20,243 bases of DNA from Pseudomonadota bacterium (GCA_021795255.1 JAJYPQ010000028.1:1-20243), one strand, 5' to 3'. Shown: positions 7,929 through 14,981, counted from the first letter of the stretch. The notes: a model not told the origin generated them from the sequence alone. A program made the numbers and translations.

Positions 7929-8193
7929 CACGATGTTATAGGGCAGCTTCAGACTGATAGCGGACGTTGGCTTGCACCTGATTAATAGGCGTTGCCTTTT
8001 CATGCAATATGTTAGGCAAGTCGCGAGGCCGCATCCTTGCGGGTGGGCGTCCTCCCCGCCCTCAGCCTACGGCTACCGCTTTCAAGTGTGGGTAGGACGG
8101 GGCTTTCATACCGAAGCATCGGACTTGGGTGGAGGCGCCCTTCGGGCGTATGTAACGGAAACGCAGGGGACACTTATGGGTCATGCTTGCGCT
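7929..8193. other. Short non-coding stretch between the integrase remnant and vapC
   Basis: No gene seen. It holds a structured inverted repeat (8048-8099) and a small hairpin of CGCCC and GGGCG around TTC near 8137-8149. An open frame that begins here on the plus strand and runs to 8820 is antisense to vapBC and is not credible. Confidence 0.5.
8048..8099. repeat. Imperfect inverted repeat with nested hairpin
   Basis: CGTCCT (8048-8053) pairs with AGGACG (8094-8099) and, after one mismatch, CCC (8055-8057) pairs with GGG (8090-8092). The loop contains a second hairpin, AGCC (8064-8067) with GGCT (8071-8074). It could be the end of a degraded insertion element or a structured RNA. I cannot assign it. 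Confidence 0.4.
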
Positions 8194-8592
8194 TCAATCC
8201 TTCTGACCGGTTTTGGCCCAGAGTGTCACGTTGGGCAGCCCCTTGAAATGCGCGTCACAGGTCAAAAGACTCGCGCCGTGGTGCCGTGCGGTCGCATACA
8301 CGATCGCGTCGGCCGTGGCGAGCTGGTATTCCCGGTGCAACTCAACTGCCAAAAGCGCGATACGGGTGTCGAAGGGCACGACGACACACTTCTGCGAAAA
8401 GGCGATCACCTGATCGGCCTCATCTTCTCCAGCCTCGCGCAACAACCACTTCGAAAGCTCAAACTGCACCAAGATGGGAACGATCCACCGAGGCTTGTCC
8501 GGAAAGTGCTCGGCCACCTGCGTACCCAACGCGGTGCCGGCCAGCCACTCCACCCACGCCGAGGTATCGACCACGCACGACGCAGCGGTCAT
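8194..8592 (-). CDS. vapC: VapC-type PIN-domain ribonuclease toxin
   Basis: A 132-residue PIN-domain protein of normal VapC length. The conserved acidic residues are all visible: Asp in VVDTSAWVEW near residue 9, Glu in VQFELSKW near 45, Asp in ATADAIVYATA near 94, and Asp in LLTCDAHF near 112. These residues hold the metal ions of the nuclease site, so the toxin looks active. VapC proteins cut tRNA or rRNA and stop translation when the antitoxin is degraded. The start codon overlaps the vapB stop by one base (TGATG), the usual coupling for this pair. It lies next to a dead integrase inside a direct-repeat pair, so it probably arrived with a mobile element and may have persisted through addiction. 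Confidence 0.93.
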   Translation of the reverse strand: MTAASCVVDTSAWVEWLAGTALGTQVAEHFPDKPRWIVPILVQFELSKWLLREAGEDEADQVIAFSQKCVVVPFDTRIALLAVELHREYQLATADAIVYATARHHGASLLTCDAHFKGLPNVTLWAKTGQKD

Positions 8593-8804
8593 CAGAATCG
8601 ATCCGCTCGGTCACGCAGCGCCTCGGTGCGCGCCCCAAGGGCGATGCCGGCAAGCTCCGCCGCCTCCGGCACGGGCATCACCAGCACGCCCTTGCCTTTG
8701 GGGATGAACACGAACTCCTGCCCAGCCTGCCAGTGCTGTTGCTCGCGCACCGCCTTGGGGATGGATATCTGGTACTTGCTGGATAAGGTTGCGGTTGCGG
8801 TCAT
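8592..8804 (-). CDS. vapB: VapB-type antitoxin with AbrB/MazE-like DNA-binding fold
   Basis: A 70-residue protein. The N terminus (MTATATLSSKYQISIPKAVR) is the swapped-hairpin AbrB/MazE/SpoVT fold that binds the operon's own operator, and the C-terminal half would wrap around VapC and block its active site. I chose ATG 8804 because GGAG lies eight bases upstream; the longer frame starting at 8831 has no ribosome site and adds nine residues foreign to the family. It is the first gene of the vapBC pair and should repress it together with the toxin. A promoter candidate lies 37 bases upstream. Confidence 0.9.
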   Translation of the reverse strand: MTATATLSSKYQISIPKAVREQQHWQAGQEFVFIPKGKGVLVMPVPEAAELAGIALGARTEALRDRADRF

Positions 8805-8840
8805 AGCTCCTACTCCATAACAATCGATCATCTACGGGTA

Positions 8841-8870
8841 AGAATAGCCGATCCCGACTGAGTGTGCCAA
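8841..8870 (-). promoter_or_regulatory. vapB: Candidate promoter of vapBC
   Basis: Read on the minus strand, TTGGCA (8870-8865) and TATTCT (8846-8841) are separated by 18 bases and match the sigma-70 consensus at 5/6 and 4/6. It sits 37 bases before the vapB start. No clear operator palindrome was found. Confidence 0.5.
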
Positions 8871-9097
8871 CGTGCCTCAGCGATCGGTTGCTTTCCGCTT
8901 GCCCTTCCCTCCTGTGTCATAGTCGTTGCCGTCTCGATAAATCGATATCCAAGGCGACTGTTAAGATAACGCCCCTTTATGGGGCGCAAGGCTTGGGTCT
9001 TACATCGCAAAAGGGGGGATGCGCGGACAGGTATTTAAGCATAGGCCTGTTAGACAACCTGGTGTCTTTTTTGGTAAAAGGACATCCGGCAGGTGTT
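8871..9097. other. Intergenic stretch between vapBC and the DsrC-like gene
   Basis: No gene seen. A 6-bp hairpin with arms CGCCCC (8970-8975) and GGGGCG (8981-8986) lies directly after the right repeat copy. It has no T run, so it is not a clear terminator. The 15-mer GCCGTCTCGATAAAT at 8928-8942 recurs at 11703-11717. A 60-residue minus-strand frame (8828-9010) has no recognisable content. Confidence 0.5.
8950..8970 (+). repeat. Right copy of the 19/21 direct repeat (candidate att-like site)
   Basis: CAAGGCGACTGTTA at 8950-8963 repeats 7361-7374 exactly. ATAAC at 8966-8970 matches again after two differing bases. It marks the possible right border of the small accessory segment. Confidence 0.45.
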
Positions 9098-9125
9098 TTG
9101 AAATGCGATGCAAGAGAAGTCTAAT
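9098..9125 (+). promoter_or_regulatory. Sigma-70-type promoter of the DsrC-like gene
   Basis: TTGAAA (9098-9103) and TCTAAT (9120-9125) each match the consensus at 5/6, with a 16-base spacer. Transcription would begin about 25 bases before the start codon at 9159. Confidence 0.7.
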
Positions 9126-9158
9126 CCATACAGAGAAATCAGGGGAGTTAGCAGCGCG

Positions 9159-9500
9159 ATGGCCTATCAAGTCAACGGCAAGGTGGTGGAAAGCACGGAG
9201 ACGGGATATCTCGTCAATCAAGCGGACTGGGACAAGGCGGTAGCCACGGAGATCGCCAGGGGCGAGGGCCTGGATCTTACCCAGGACCATTGGGATGTGA
9301 TCGAGTATCTGCGCGACCAGTACTTCAATCACAGTGGCGAGTTGCCGAACAATCGCCATATTCTGAAGGGTATGCAGGAGGTCTGGTCGGACCGCAAGGT
9401 CGACAACAAGACGCTCTTTGATCTCTTTCCCGGCAATCCCTCGAAGCAGGCGGGCCGCATCGCGGGTCTCCCCGAAAGCATGCGCAAAGGCGGCTACTAG
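9159..9500 (+). CDS. DsrC/TusE-family protein lacking all cysteines
   Basis: A 113-residue protein with the complete DsrC/TusE fold: the N-terminal VNGKVVESTETGYLVN, the central EGLDLTQDHWDVIEYLRD, the helix-turn-helix-like PNNRHILKG, and the C-terminal arm FPGNPSKQAGRIAGLPES. DsrC carries two C-terminal cysteines that shuttle sulfur and TusE keeps one. Here neither exists: the usual QGCK is QAGR, the last Cys is replaced within RKGGY, and no Cys occurs anywhere in the protein. It therefore cannot bind persulfide by the known route. Cys-free members of the family (I recall the name RspA) have been proposed as regulators. Start ATG 9159 has AGGGGAG upstream, and translation from an earlier ATG at 9108 would add a non-conserved tail. 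It is transcribed alone, with no dsr or tus neighbours. Confidence 0.88.
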   Translation: MAYQVNGKVVESTETGYLVNQADWDKAVATEIARGEGLDLTQDHWDVIEYLRDQYFNHSGELPNNRHILKGMQEVWSDRKVDNKTLFDLFPGNPSKQAGRIAGLPESMRKGGY

Positions 9501-9524
9501 CCCCGCAAGACACCGCCGGATACC

Positions 9525-9558
9525 GGCGCGGCGGCGAGGACACATCTGCCGCCGCGCC
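9525..9558. terminator. Perfect inverted repeat between convergent genes, possible bidirectional terminator
   Basis: GGCGCGGCGGC (9525-9535) and GCCGCCGCGCC (9548-9558) form an uninterrupted 11-bp stem with a 12-base loop, midway between the DsrC-like stop (9500) and the amt stop (9576). There is no T run on either strand, so it would act as a weak or Rho-assisted terminator, or as an RNA 3'-end stabiliser. GCCGG-ATA-CCGGC at 9514-9526 can form a competing hairpin. Confidence 0.6.
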
Positions 9559-9575
9559 ATGTGGTCTGTCGCTTC

Positions 9576-10970
9576 CTATTCGCTGTAGGCGCGCTCTCCG
9601 TGCTGGGTGATGTCAAGACCCTCCCGTTCTTCTTCGGTAGTGGGCCGCAGGCCGATCACAAGGTCGACGAGTTTCAGAATGATGAAGGTGAGCACGGCGT
9701 CATAGGCGGCGACCGCTCCTATGGCGATAGCCTGTTTGCCGATCTGGGCGATGTTGCCTTCGAGGGCGCCTGCCGTGCCGCCGATGGCCTTGACCGCGAA
9801 GATTCCGGTCAGGATCAGGCCTATCGCCCCGCCGACTCCATGCACCCCGAACACATCCAGGGAGTCGTCATACCCAAGCTTGTTCTTTAGGTAGGTGACG
9901 GCCCAGAAGCAGGCGCCGCCGCCTGCGATCCCGATCAGAAGTGCGCCGCTTGGATCCACAAAGCCCGAAGCCGGGGTGATGGCGACCGCGCCCGCGACCG
10001 CGCCCGAGGCCATGCCGAGGACGCTCGGTTTACCCCGCGCGCTCCATTCGGCGAACATCCAGGTCATCGCCGCCGCCGCGGTCGCGATCTGGGTGGTGGC
10101 CATGGCCATGCCGGCAAGCCCGCCGGAGGAGACCGCGCTACCGGCGTTGAAGCCAAACCAGCCCACCCACAGAAGCGAGGCGCCAAGGATGGTCAAGACC
10201 AGATTATGGGGCGCCATCGCCTCGCGCCGGTAGCCGACGCGCCGGCCCACGACGAGGGCTGTGATAAGGCCTGCAACCCCGGAATTGACCTCCACCACCG
10301 TCCCGCCGGCGAAATCCAGTACCCCCATGTGTGCGAGCCAGCCACGCGGCGACCATATCCAGTGCACCACCGGCGCATACACGCACAGGAGCCAAAGCGC
10401 ACTAAACCAAAGCACGGCGGAGAATTTAATGCGCTCAGCGAAAGATCCGGAAATAAGCGCCGGTGTGATGATCGCAAAGGTCATCTGGAAGGACATATAC
10501 ACGGATTCGGGGATGGCCATCGAGCGGCGGATCACCGTGTCACGGCCCATGCCGTGCAGAAACAGGCGTCCGAACCCGCCAATGAAGGCATTGCCGCCGG
10601 AAAAGGAAAGGCTGTAGCCGACGAAGTACCAGAGGAGGGTGACAAGACAGGTGGTCGCAAAACTATGGGCAAGTGTGCTAAGGACGTTCTTGTCGCGGAC
10701 CATGCCGCCGTAAAAGAGCGCAAGCCCCGGGATGGTCATCATAAGCACCAGCACGGTGGCCGTCATCATCCAAGCGGTGTCGCCGCGGCTGATGTGGGCG
10801 TGAACGGCTGTGGGTGGTCGTGCGGGGTGGACCATGGCGACCGGCTGCGCGCCGGCTGTCCCCGCCGTGGCCACCGGTTGGGCAGCATAGGCGCGCAACG
10901 GGATCAGGAAAAGAAGGGTTAGAAGCAGTCCAACCGCGGCCCTTTTTATGACGAACGGCAGATTGCGCAT
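9576..10970 (-). CDS. amt: Ammonium transporter of the Amt/Mep family, first pore His replaced by Glu
   Basis: A 464-residue membrane protein with an N-terminal signal peptide (about 1-30), a low-complexity linker, and the Amt core from about residue 64. Signatures include PGLALFYGGMVRDKN, FAIITPALISGSFAERIKFS, WVGWFGFNAGSA and DVFGVHGVGGAIG. The C-terminal tail EEEREGLDITQHGERAY is the conserved segment contacted by PII (GlnK) proteins. Of the two pore histidines, the second is present (His377), but the first is Glu227 (GGTVVEVNSG; the codon at 10292-10290 is GAG). The usual sequence there is VVHIN. AAGGAA precedes the start, and a hairpin in the leader (10997-11016) lies 27 bases upstream of the start. 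No glnK gene adjoins it, unlike many bacterial amt loci. Transport of ammonium is likely, but the mechanism at the pore may differ. Confidence 0.95.
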   Translation of the reverse strand: MRNLPFVIKRAAVGLLLTLLFLIPLRAYAAQPVATAGTAGAQPVAMVHPARPPTAVHAHISRGDTAWMMTATVLVLMMTIPGLALFYGGMVRDKNVLSTLAHSFATTCLVTLLWYFVGYSLSFSGGNAFIGGFGRLFLHGMGRDTVIRRSMAIPESVYMSFQMTFAIITPALISGSFAERIKFSAVLWFSALWLLCVYAPVVHWIWSPRGWLAHMGVLDFAGGTVVEVNSGVAGLITALVVGRRVGYRREAMAPHNLVLTILGASLLWVGWFGFNAGSAVSSGGLAGMAMATTQIATAAAAMTWMFAEWSARGKPSVLGMASGAVAGAVAITPASGFVDPSGALLIGIAGGGACFWAVTYLKNKLGYDDSLDVFGVHGVGGAIGLILTGIFAVKAIGGTAGALEGNIAQIGKQAIAIGAVAAYDAVLTFIILKLVDLVIGLRPTTEEEREGLDITQHGERAYSE

Positions 10971-12279
10971 CGCGCGTTCCTTATGTCAGAGTGGTTCACT
11001 GGTGGTTTCACCGGTGCGGATGCCTATGCGCCCGCATGCGGTGGGATAAAAATCTGTCGAGCGCCGGTCCGGCCTGCGCGGTCGTACGCCTTCTCGTTTC
11101 CATTAGCCTTAAAGTCGGCCAAGGGGCCCCGCAGGCGATCTCGCGCATCGTCTTTTAAGCTCAAAAAATGTAATATATTCAGTGCCTTGTCGGTTTTTTA
11201 TAATCTTTCCGGCATCCAAAGGCTGGCCTGCATCGGCATTCGACCCTTGCTTGCAATCATTGCCAAGGCACCCGCCATCATCGAACTCATGCGGCTCCCA
11301 ATGACGGCCAGGCCTCCCTGTGTGGTTTTCTCCCCACTCGCGCCAAAGGGGGTCTGAATGGCGTGTCTTGGCGGCGCGGCGTATCGCCCCCTCCCGGCAC
11401 GGTATGGGGTTCTGTGCACGCCGGGCCGGACTTTACCCTTCATCGAAAGGCGCATCAACTGTATGGGCGAACCGAGACGGCAGGCGACGGTGGACTTGCC
11501 AAGGCCGGGTCGGCAAACATCTGGGCCAGAATGCGGCAACCCATGCGAGCCCCGGGCGCACGAGACTTCTACGCCCAGGTCTCGCCTGTGCGCGGGCCTC
11601 GCGGAAAGAAGGCCAAGGCGCGGCTGCTTAAAAAAGGCTTTGCGCGACGCTTGCCGCACAAAAGCACAATAAGGCCAGAAGCCTGATCGTGATTTGGCAA
11701 GCGCCGTCTCGATAAATTCCCGTACGGACGTGTTGCTGTCCGCGCCGGGTTTACGTACGACGGACCGGGAAACGTGCGTGTAAGAAACGAGGGGGGTCAC
11801 ATCGGCGCCCCTGCGGTGTCCGGAGACAAAAGATGCGCGACCGGGCTCGGTGTATGCGGCGCTCGAAATTTCTGGCCTGACCCTGGTCGGACGCAAAAGC
11901 GTTTCACACGGTTATTGGTAAATAAAAGAGCGGAGCTTTTGGGTTTGCAAGAAGGCACACCGATACCGCGTCAGTGGCAAGATACTAAAGCCTGTCTTGT
12001 CGTTATGCGCCCGCCGCTTGATGCGCCCTGACAACAATGTGTATCGTCGCGCCTTTCCACACGAAGGGGTATGTCCGGGATCGCGCGTCTGCCGCGGCAA
12101 TAAGCGTGATGGAGCGGTGCGAATCGATGCCGCGATGTTGCATCATGGCGAAGGCCTTCTTTGATGGGCTATATAGTCTTTCAAGAATAGCGTGGGACAT
12201 GTGATTCCCAACAAGACCCACGCGATGCTACGAATCGATGTCGTCGCAAGCCCTCGTGTTCGACGCGCCCCGCGGATCT
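10971..12279. other. About 1.3 kb without a recognisable gene
   Basis: Several open frames exist on both strands, the longest being 232 codons at 11198-11896 on the minus strand. None has a convincing ribosome site, domain or biased composition, and the longest begins at a TTG with no ribosome site. Near amt, a leader hairpin has arms CACTGGTG (10997-11004) and CACCGGTG (11009-11016). An AT-rich patch (11161-11210, about one third G+C) includes a perfect TATAAT at 11199-11204 on the plus strand but lacks a good -35. A 15-mer shared with 8928 lies at 11703. The right end has a 7-bp inverted repeat beyond the cupin gene. The stretch may be decayed coding DNA or carry small RNAs. Confidence 0.5.
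12190..12223 (-). terminator. Inverted repeat downstream of the cupin gene, possible terminator
   Basis: GCGTGGG (12190-12196) and CCCACGC (12217-12223) are perfect inverted copies with a 20-base loop, about 57 bases beyond the cupin stop. On the minus strand only a weak T-rich tail (TATTCTT) follows, so termination is uncertain. Confidence 0.35.
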
Positions 12280-12675
12280 TCAGGCTAGGTACTGGTCGTC
12301 CGGGACCGCCTCCAGCCAATCGACCATCCGGCCGTCCACGGCCTCCTGAAGGGCGATGTGGGTCATGGCCGTATCAGAGGTGGCGCCATGCCAATGTTTG
12401 TGGCCCGGCGGGCACCATATGACGTCGCCCGCACGGATCTCGGCCTTCGCCTCGCCCGCGCATTGCGTCCAACCGCGCCCCGCGGTGACGATCAGCAGTT
12501 GTCCGAGTGGGTGCGTGTGCCAATGAGAGCGCGCCCCCGGCTCGAATGTCACGCTGGCCGCACCCATCCGCGAAGGTCCCGTCGGTGAGTGGATGGGGTC
12601 TATGCGCACAGTTCCGGTAAACCACTCCGCGGACCCTCTTTGCGAAGGCGCGGATCCCGCGCGTGTCAAGATCAT
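12280..12675 (-). CDS. Small single-domain cupin resembling cupin hydroxynitrile lyases
   Basis: A 131-residue cupin with no signal peptide. Motif 1 is HWHTHPLGQ with candidate metal ligands His53, His55 and Gln59. Motif 2 ([16 protein letters not shown]) supplies His94. Gln in place of the common Glu, and the exact positions 53/55/59/94, agree with what I recall of the manganese site in Granulicella tundricola hydroxynitrile lyase. [20 protein letters not shown] and MTHIALQE are also typical of that group. Most such cupins are annotated only as cupin-domain proteins, and natural substrates are unknown. The start has GGAGG five bases upstream. It lies 12 bases after the alcohol dehydrogenase stop on the same strand, so the two are probably co-transcribed. 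Quercetinase-like or other small-molecule activity is an alternative. Confidence 0.85.
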   Translation of the reverse strand: MILTRAGSAPSQRGSAEWFTGTVRIDPIHSPTGPSRMGAASVTFEPGARSHWHTHPLGQLLIVTAGRGWTQCAGEAKAEIRAGDVIWCPPGHKHWHGATSDTAMTHIALQEAVDGRMVDWLEAVPDDQYLA

Positions 12676-12687
12676 GAGTGTCCTCCG

Positions 12688-13749
12688 TCAGGATGCAAGA
12701 GTCGCCATGTCGATGACGAAACGATATTTGACGTCGCCGCGGACCGTGCGGTCGTAGGCTTTGTTGACATCCTTTATCGAGATGCGTTCGATGTCGCACA
12801 CGATGCCGTGTTGGCCACAAAAATCCAGCATCTCCTGGGTCTCCCGGAGACCACCGATCAACGAGCCGGCCAAGGAACGCCGCCTAAATATCAAAGGAAT
12901 CCCGTCCACCCTCTTCAAGGGTTCTACCGAGCCCACGATCACCATCGTCGCGTCGCGCTTTAGTAGCGCCATATAGGGATCCACGTCATGCCCCACGGGA
13001 ATCGTATTTAACAGAAAGTCAAAGCTATCTCGAGCGTGCCTCATGGCCTCGGCGTCTTTGGAAATCAGCACCCCGTCCGCGCCAAGTTTTCTTGCATCCG
13101 CGCCCTTGGAGGGCGAGGTCGTGATCATGGTCACATGAGCGCCCATGGCGTGCGCGAATTTCACTCCCATGTGGCCAAGCCCGCCAAGCCCAATGACGCC
13201 AACCCGCAGGCCGGGTCCCACGTTCCAGTGCTTGAGCGGGGAATAAGTGGTAATTCCCGCACACAAAAGAGGCGCGGCGGAAGCAAGATCAAGATTCTCC
13301 GGAATATGCAGGACAAAGCGCTGATCGACTGTGATCGTGTCGGAATAGCCGCCAAACGTCATCGAATGCGGTGTACCACCGATCTTGTCCTCGCCCCCAT
13401 AGGTGCCGGTAAAGCCGTTATCACAGTATTGCTCGAGACCCGCCTCGCACGAGGGACAAATGCGACAACTATCCACCAGGCAACCGACGCCCGCGAGGTC
13501 GCCCACCTTAAAGCCCGTGACGTGCTTACCGACCGCCGCGACCCGTCCGACGATCTCATGCCCCGGAACAAAGGGATAGGAGGTCCGCCCCCACTCGTTG
13601 CGCGCCGAGTGAATATCGGAGTGACAGATGCCGCAATATGCGATGCTTATCACAATATCCTGAGGGCGTGGGTCGCGACGTTCGAATGCGAAAGGCCGTA
13701 GCTCGGCCGTTGCTGAATGGGTTGCGTATCCTTTCGATTTTATGGTCAT
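12688..13749 (-). CDS. Zinc-dependent alcohol dehydrogenase / aldehyde reductase, YahK-like
   Basis: A 353-residue medium-chain dehydrogenase of the cinnamyl-alcohol/YahK group. Catalytic zinc ligands are Cys39 (CGICHSD), His64 with Glu65 (VPGHE), and Cys163 (LLCAGIT). The structural zinc is held by Cys95, Cys98, Cys101 and Cys109. The Rossmann fingerprint GLGGLGHMG starts at residue 187, and the following TTSPSK stretch favours NADP(H) over NAD(H). It should reduce aldehydes to alcohols using NADPH; the natural substrate is unknown. All catalytic residues and the full length are intact. GGAG lies seven bases before the ATG. The cupin gene follows after 12 bases, so this is the promoter-proximal gene of a two-gene unit, although I could not pick out a promoter. 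Confidence 0.94.
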   Translation of the reverse strand: MTIKSKGYATHSATAELRPFAFERRDPRPQDIVISIAYCGICHSDIHSARNEWGRTSYPFVPGHEIVGRVAAVGKHVTGFKVGDLAGVGCLVDSCRICPSCEAGLEQYCDNGFTGTYGGEDKIGGTPHSMTFGGYSDTITVDQRFVLHIPENLDLASAAPLLCAGITTYSPLKHWNVGPGLRVGVIGLGGLGHMGVKFAHAMGAHVTMITTSPSKGADARKLGADGVLISKDAEAMRHARDSFDFLLNTIPVGHDVDPYMALLKRDATMVIVGSVEPLKRVDGIPLIFRRRSLAGSLIGGLRETQEMLDFCGQHGIVCDIERISIKDVNKAYDRTVRGDVKYRFVIDMATLAS

Positions 13750-14389
13750 GATGACTCCGTTTTTATGTTTGTCATCGCGTTTTTGCGGGGTGCGGCGGCT
13801 TTTGTGCTTTGCAAAACCTTTAAGGCCAGTGTTATGGAAAAGCGGTTTTTCGCGCGCCGCCGGTTTTTCATCGAGCCCAATAGCGTTCGGCGCCTGCCGC
13901 CGACCTTAAGGCCGCCCGACATGCGCTGACGCCTCATTCCGAGGGGCCCATCTCTTCGTCCAAAGTGACGATGTCTTGGTACCGTGGCACAGAAAGCGTT
14001 TTCAAGGTCCGCCAAAACCCATTTAGGCGAAAGGCATCCGACAAAAGACCGATGGCTGCCGGTAGATTTCATCGGCAATCGCAATGATAGAACTCGTTGC
14101 CTTGCAAACGGCCCGCACTGCGCGCGCAGTCCCCGGCGCCGCGTATTGCGGACCGCTTTATTAGAGCAAATTGTGAGGTTTGCGGCAAGCGCTGTACGAA
14201 AATGTTCGCGGCGAAAGTCGGTGAAAAAGCAGGCATATTTTTAATATTCTGTGCTCATCGCACAAAATCACTAAAAATGTCATGCAGTGGCGCATGCGCG
14301 CGGTTAAGCCATTGGCCGTCGTCAATGTTATTGCGCGCGTTTTGTGCTTTGATGGACGCGCACCATACGCTGCGGCAGGCGTTTTTCCT
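13750..14389. other. Gene-poor stretch upstream of the membrane-protein and gsp genes
   Basis: About 640 bases with no convincing gene. Open frames of 86-112 codons on both strands have no domain or ribosome site. The segment 14221-14280 is AT-rich (about one third G+C) and holds a hairpin with arms TGTGC (14250-14254) and GCACA (14260-14264). CGGTTTTTC occurs twice in tandem near 13850, just upstream of the dehydrogenase. The promoter of the dehydrogenase-cupin pair must lie at the left end but is not distinct. Confidence 0.5.
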
Positions 14390-14418
14390 TGGACAGGAGC
14401 GGTCCCTTCTGTCATAAT
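14390..14418 (+). promoter_or_regulatory. Strong sigma-70-type promoter upstream of the unknown membrane protein
   Basis: TGGACA (14390-14395) and CATAAT (14413-14418) each match the consensus at 5/6 with an ideal 17-base spacer. The leader to the start codon at 14526 is about 100 bases and contains a hairpin with arms GGATG (14439-14443) and CATCC (14448-14452). It may also serve the gsp genes. Confidence 0.7.
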
Positions 14419-14525
14419 GGTAAACTGCCTTTTCTGGCGGATGTGCGCATCCTACTTAGGTCCGACTTATGCGGGCTCAAGGGTGCTATAGGATGGGTAC
14501 GCACGCAGAGCATAAGGAGAGAGCC

Positions 14526-14981
14526 ATGAAAATAACGAAACGGCTTACGCAACGCCTCGGGGGGCGTGCGTTACCGGCAAGCAGTGTTCTGTGGTCTTCT
14601 CGTCACGGCCTTTTCTGGACACTCGGGGCCTTCGCAACCGCGGGATTGATTGGAGGGGCCTTGGTCTCGAGTTATTGGAACAAGGGGCAGGTCGTGGGCG
14701 CGACGGTGGCGGGGGCGGATCAGATCGTTCTGACAGCCAACGCCGCGCCTCCCGCCCTATGGTCCAATGCGTGGCTTGGCCGACGGCCGTTTCGCGCCGT
14801 CGCGTTTCATGGTCTTCGACGGGTTACGACCGGATTTAGCCTGATGACCTTGCCAAAACCGCGAACGCTAACCGAGGACCTGCTGCGTGTGGCGCCGGAT
14901 GTCTCCGCTCATTTGGTAAGGCTCAAGGATGAGCTGTCGGCTGAGGCCGGCCGAGCATTTGGGGCGCACGCGTGGCTTTGA
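14526..14981 (+). CDS. Unknown single-pass membrane protein preceding the gsp operon
   Basis: A 151-residue protein that I do not recognise. A basic N terminus (MKITKRLTQRLGGR) is followed by one hydrophobic segment around residues 29-48 (GLFWTLGAFATAGLIGGALV). That arrangement suggests an inner-membrane anchor with a soluble domain of about 100 residues, probably periplasmic. The remainder has no visible motif. I chose ATG 14526 because AAGGAG lies eight bases upstream; an earlier in-frame ATG at 14469 lacks a site. It has its own promoter and lies 143 bases before gspC in the same direction. It could be an accessory factor of the secretion system or unrelated; nothing in the sequence decides this. 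Confidence 0.7.
   Translation: MKITKRLTQRLGGRALPASSVLWSSRHGLFWTLGAFATAGLIGGALVSSYWNKGQVVGATVAGADQIVLTANAAPPALWSNAWLGRRPFRAVAFHGLRRVTTGFSLMTLPKPRTLTEDLLRVAPDVSAHLVRLKDELSAEAGRAFGAHAWL

Noticed and set aside
7972..8820. Plus-strand open frame of 282 codons over vapBC
   Set aside because: It is antisense to both intact vapB and vapC and its translation shows no known motif.
7128..8970. Possible CRISPR array or multi-copy repeat cluster
   Set aside because: Only isolated short repeats were found; there is no regular repeat-spacer pattern and no cas gene.
11198..11896. Minus-strand open frame of 232 codons in the 1.3-kb gap
   Set aside because: It starts at TTG with no ribosome site, shows no domain, and other frames are open over the same DNA, as expected by chance at high G+C.
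13984..14244. Plus-strand frame of 86 codons, with an overlapping minus-strand frame of 112 codons at 13746-14084
   Set aside because: Neither has a ribosome site, a recognisable motif or a plausible neighbour.
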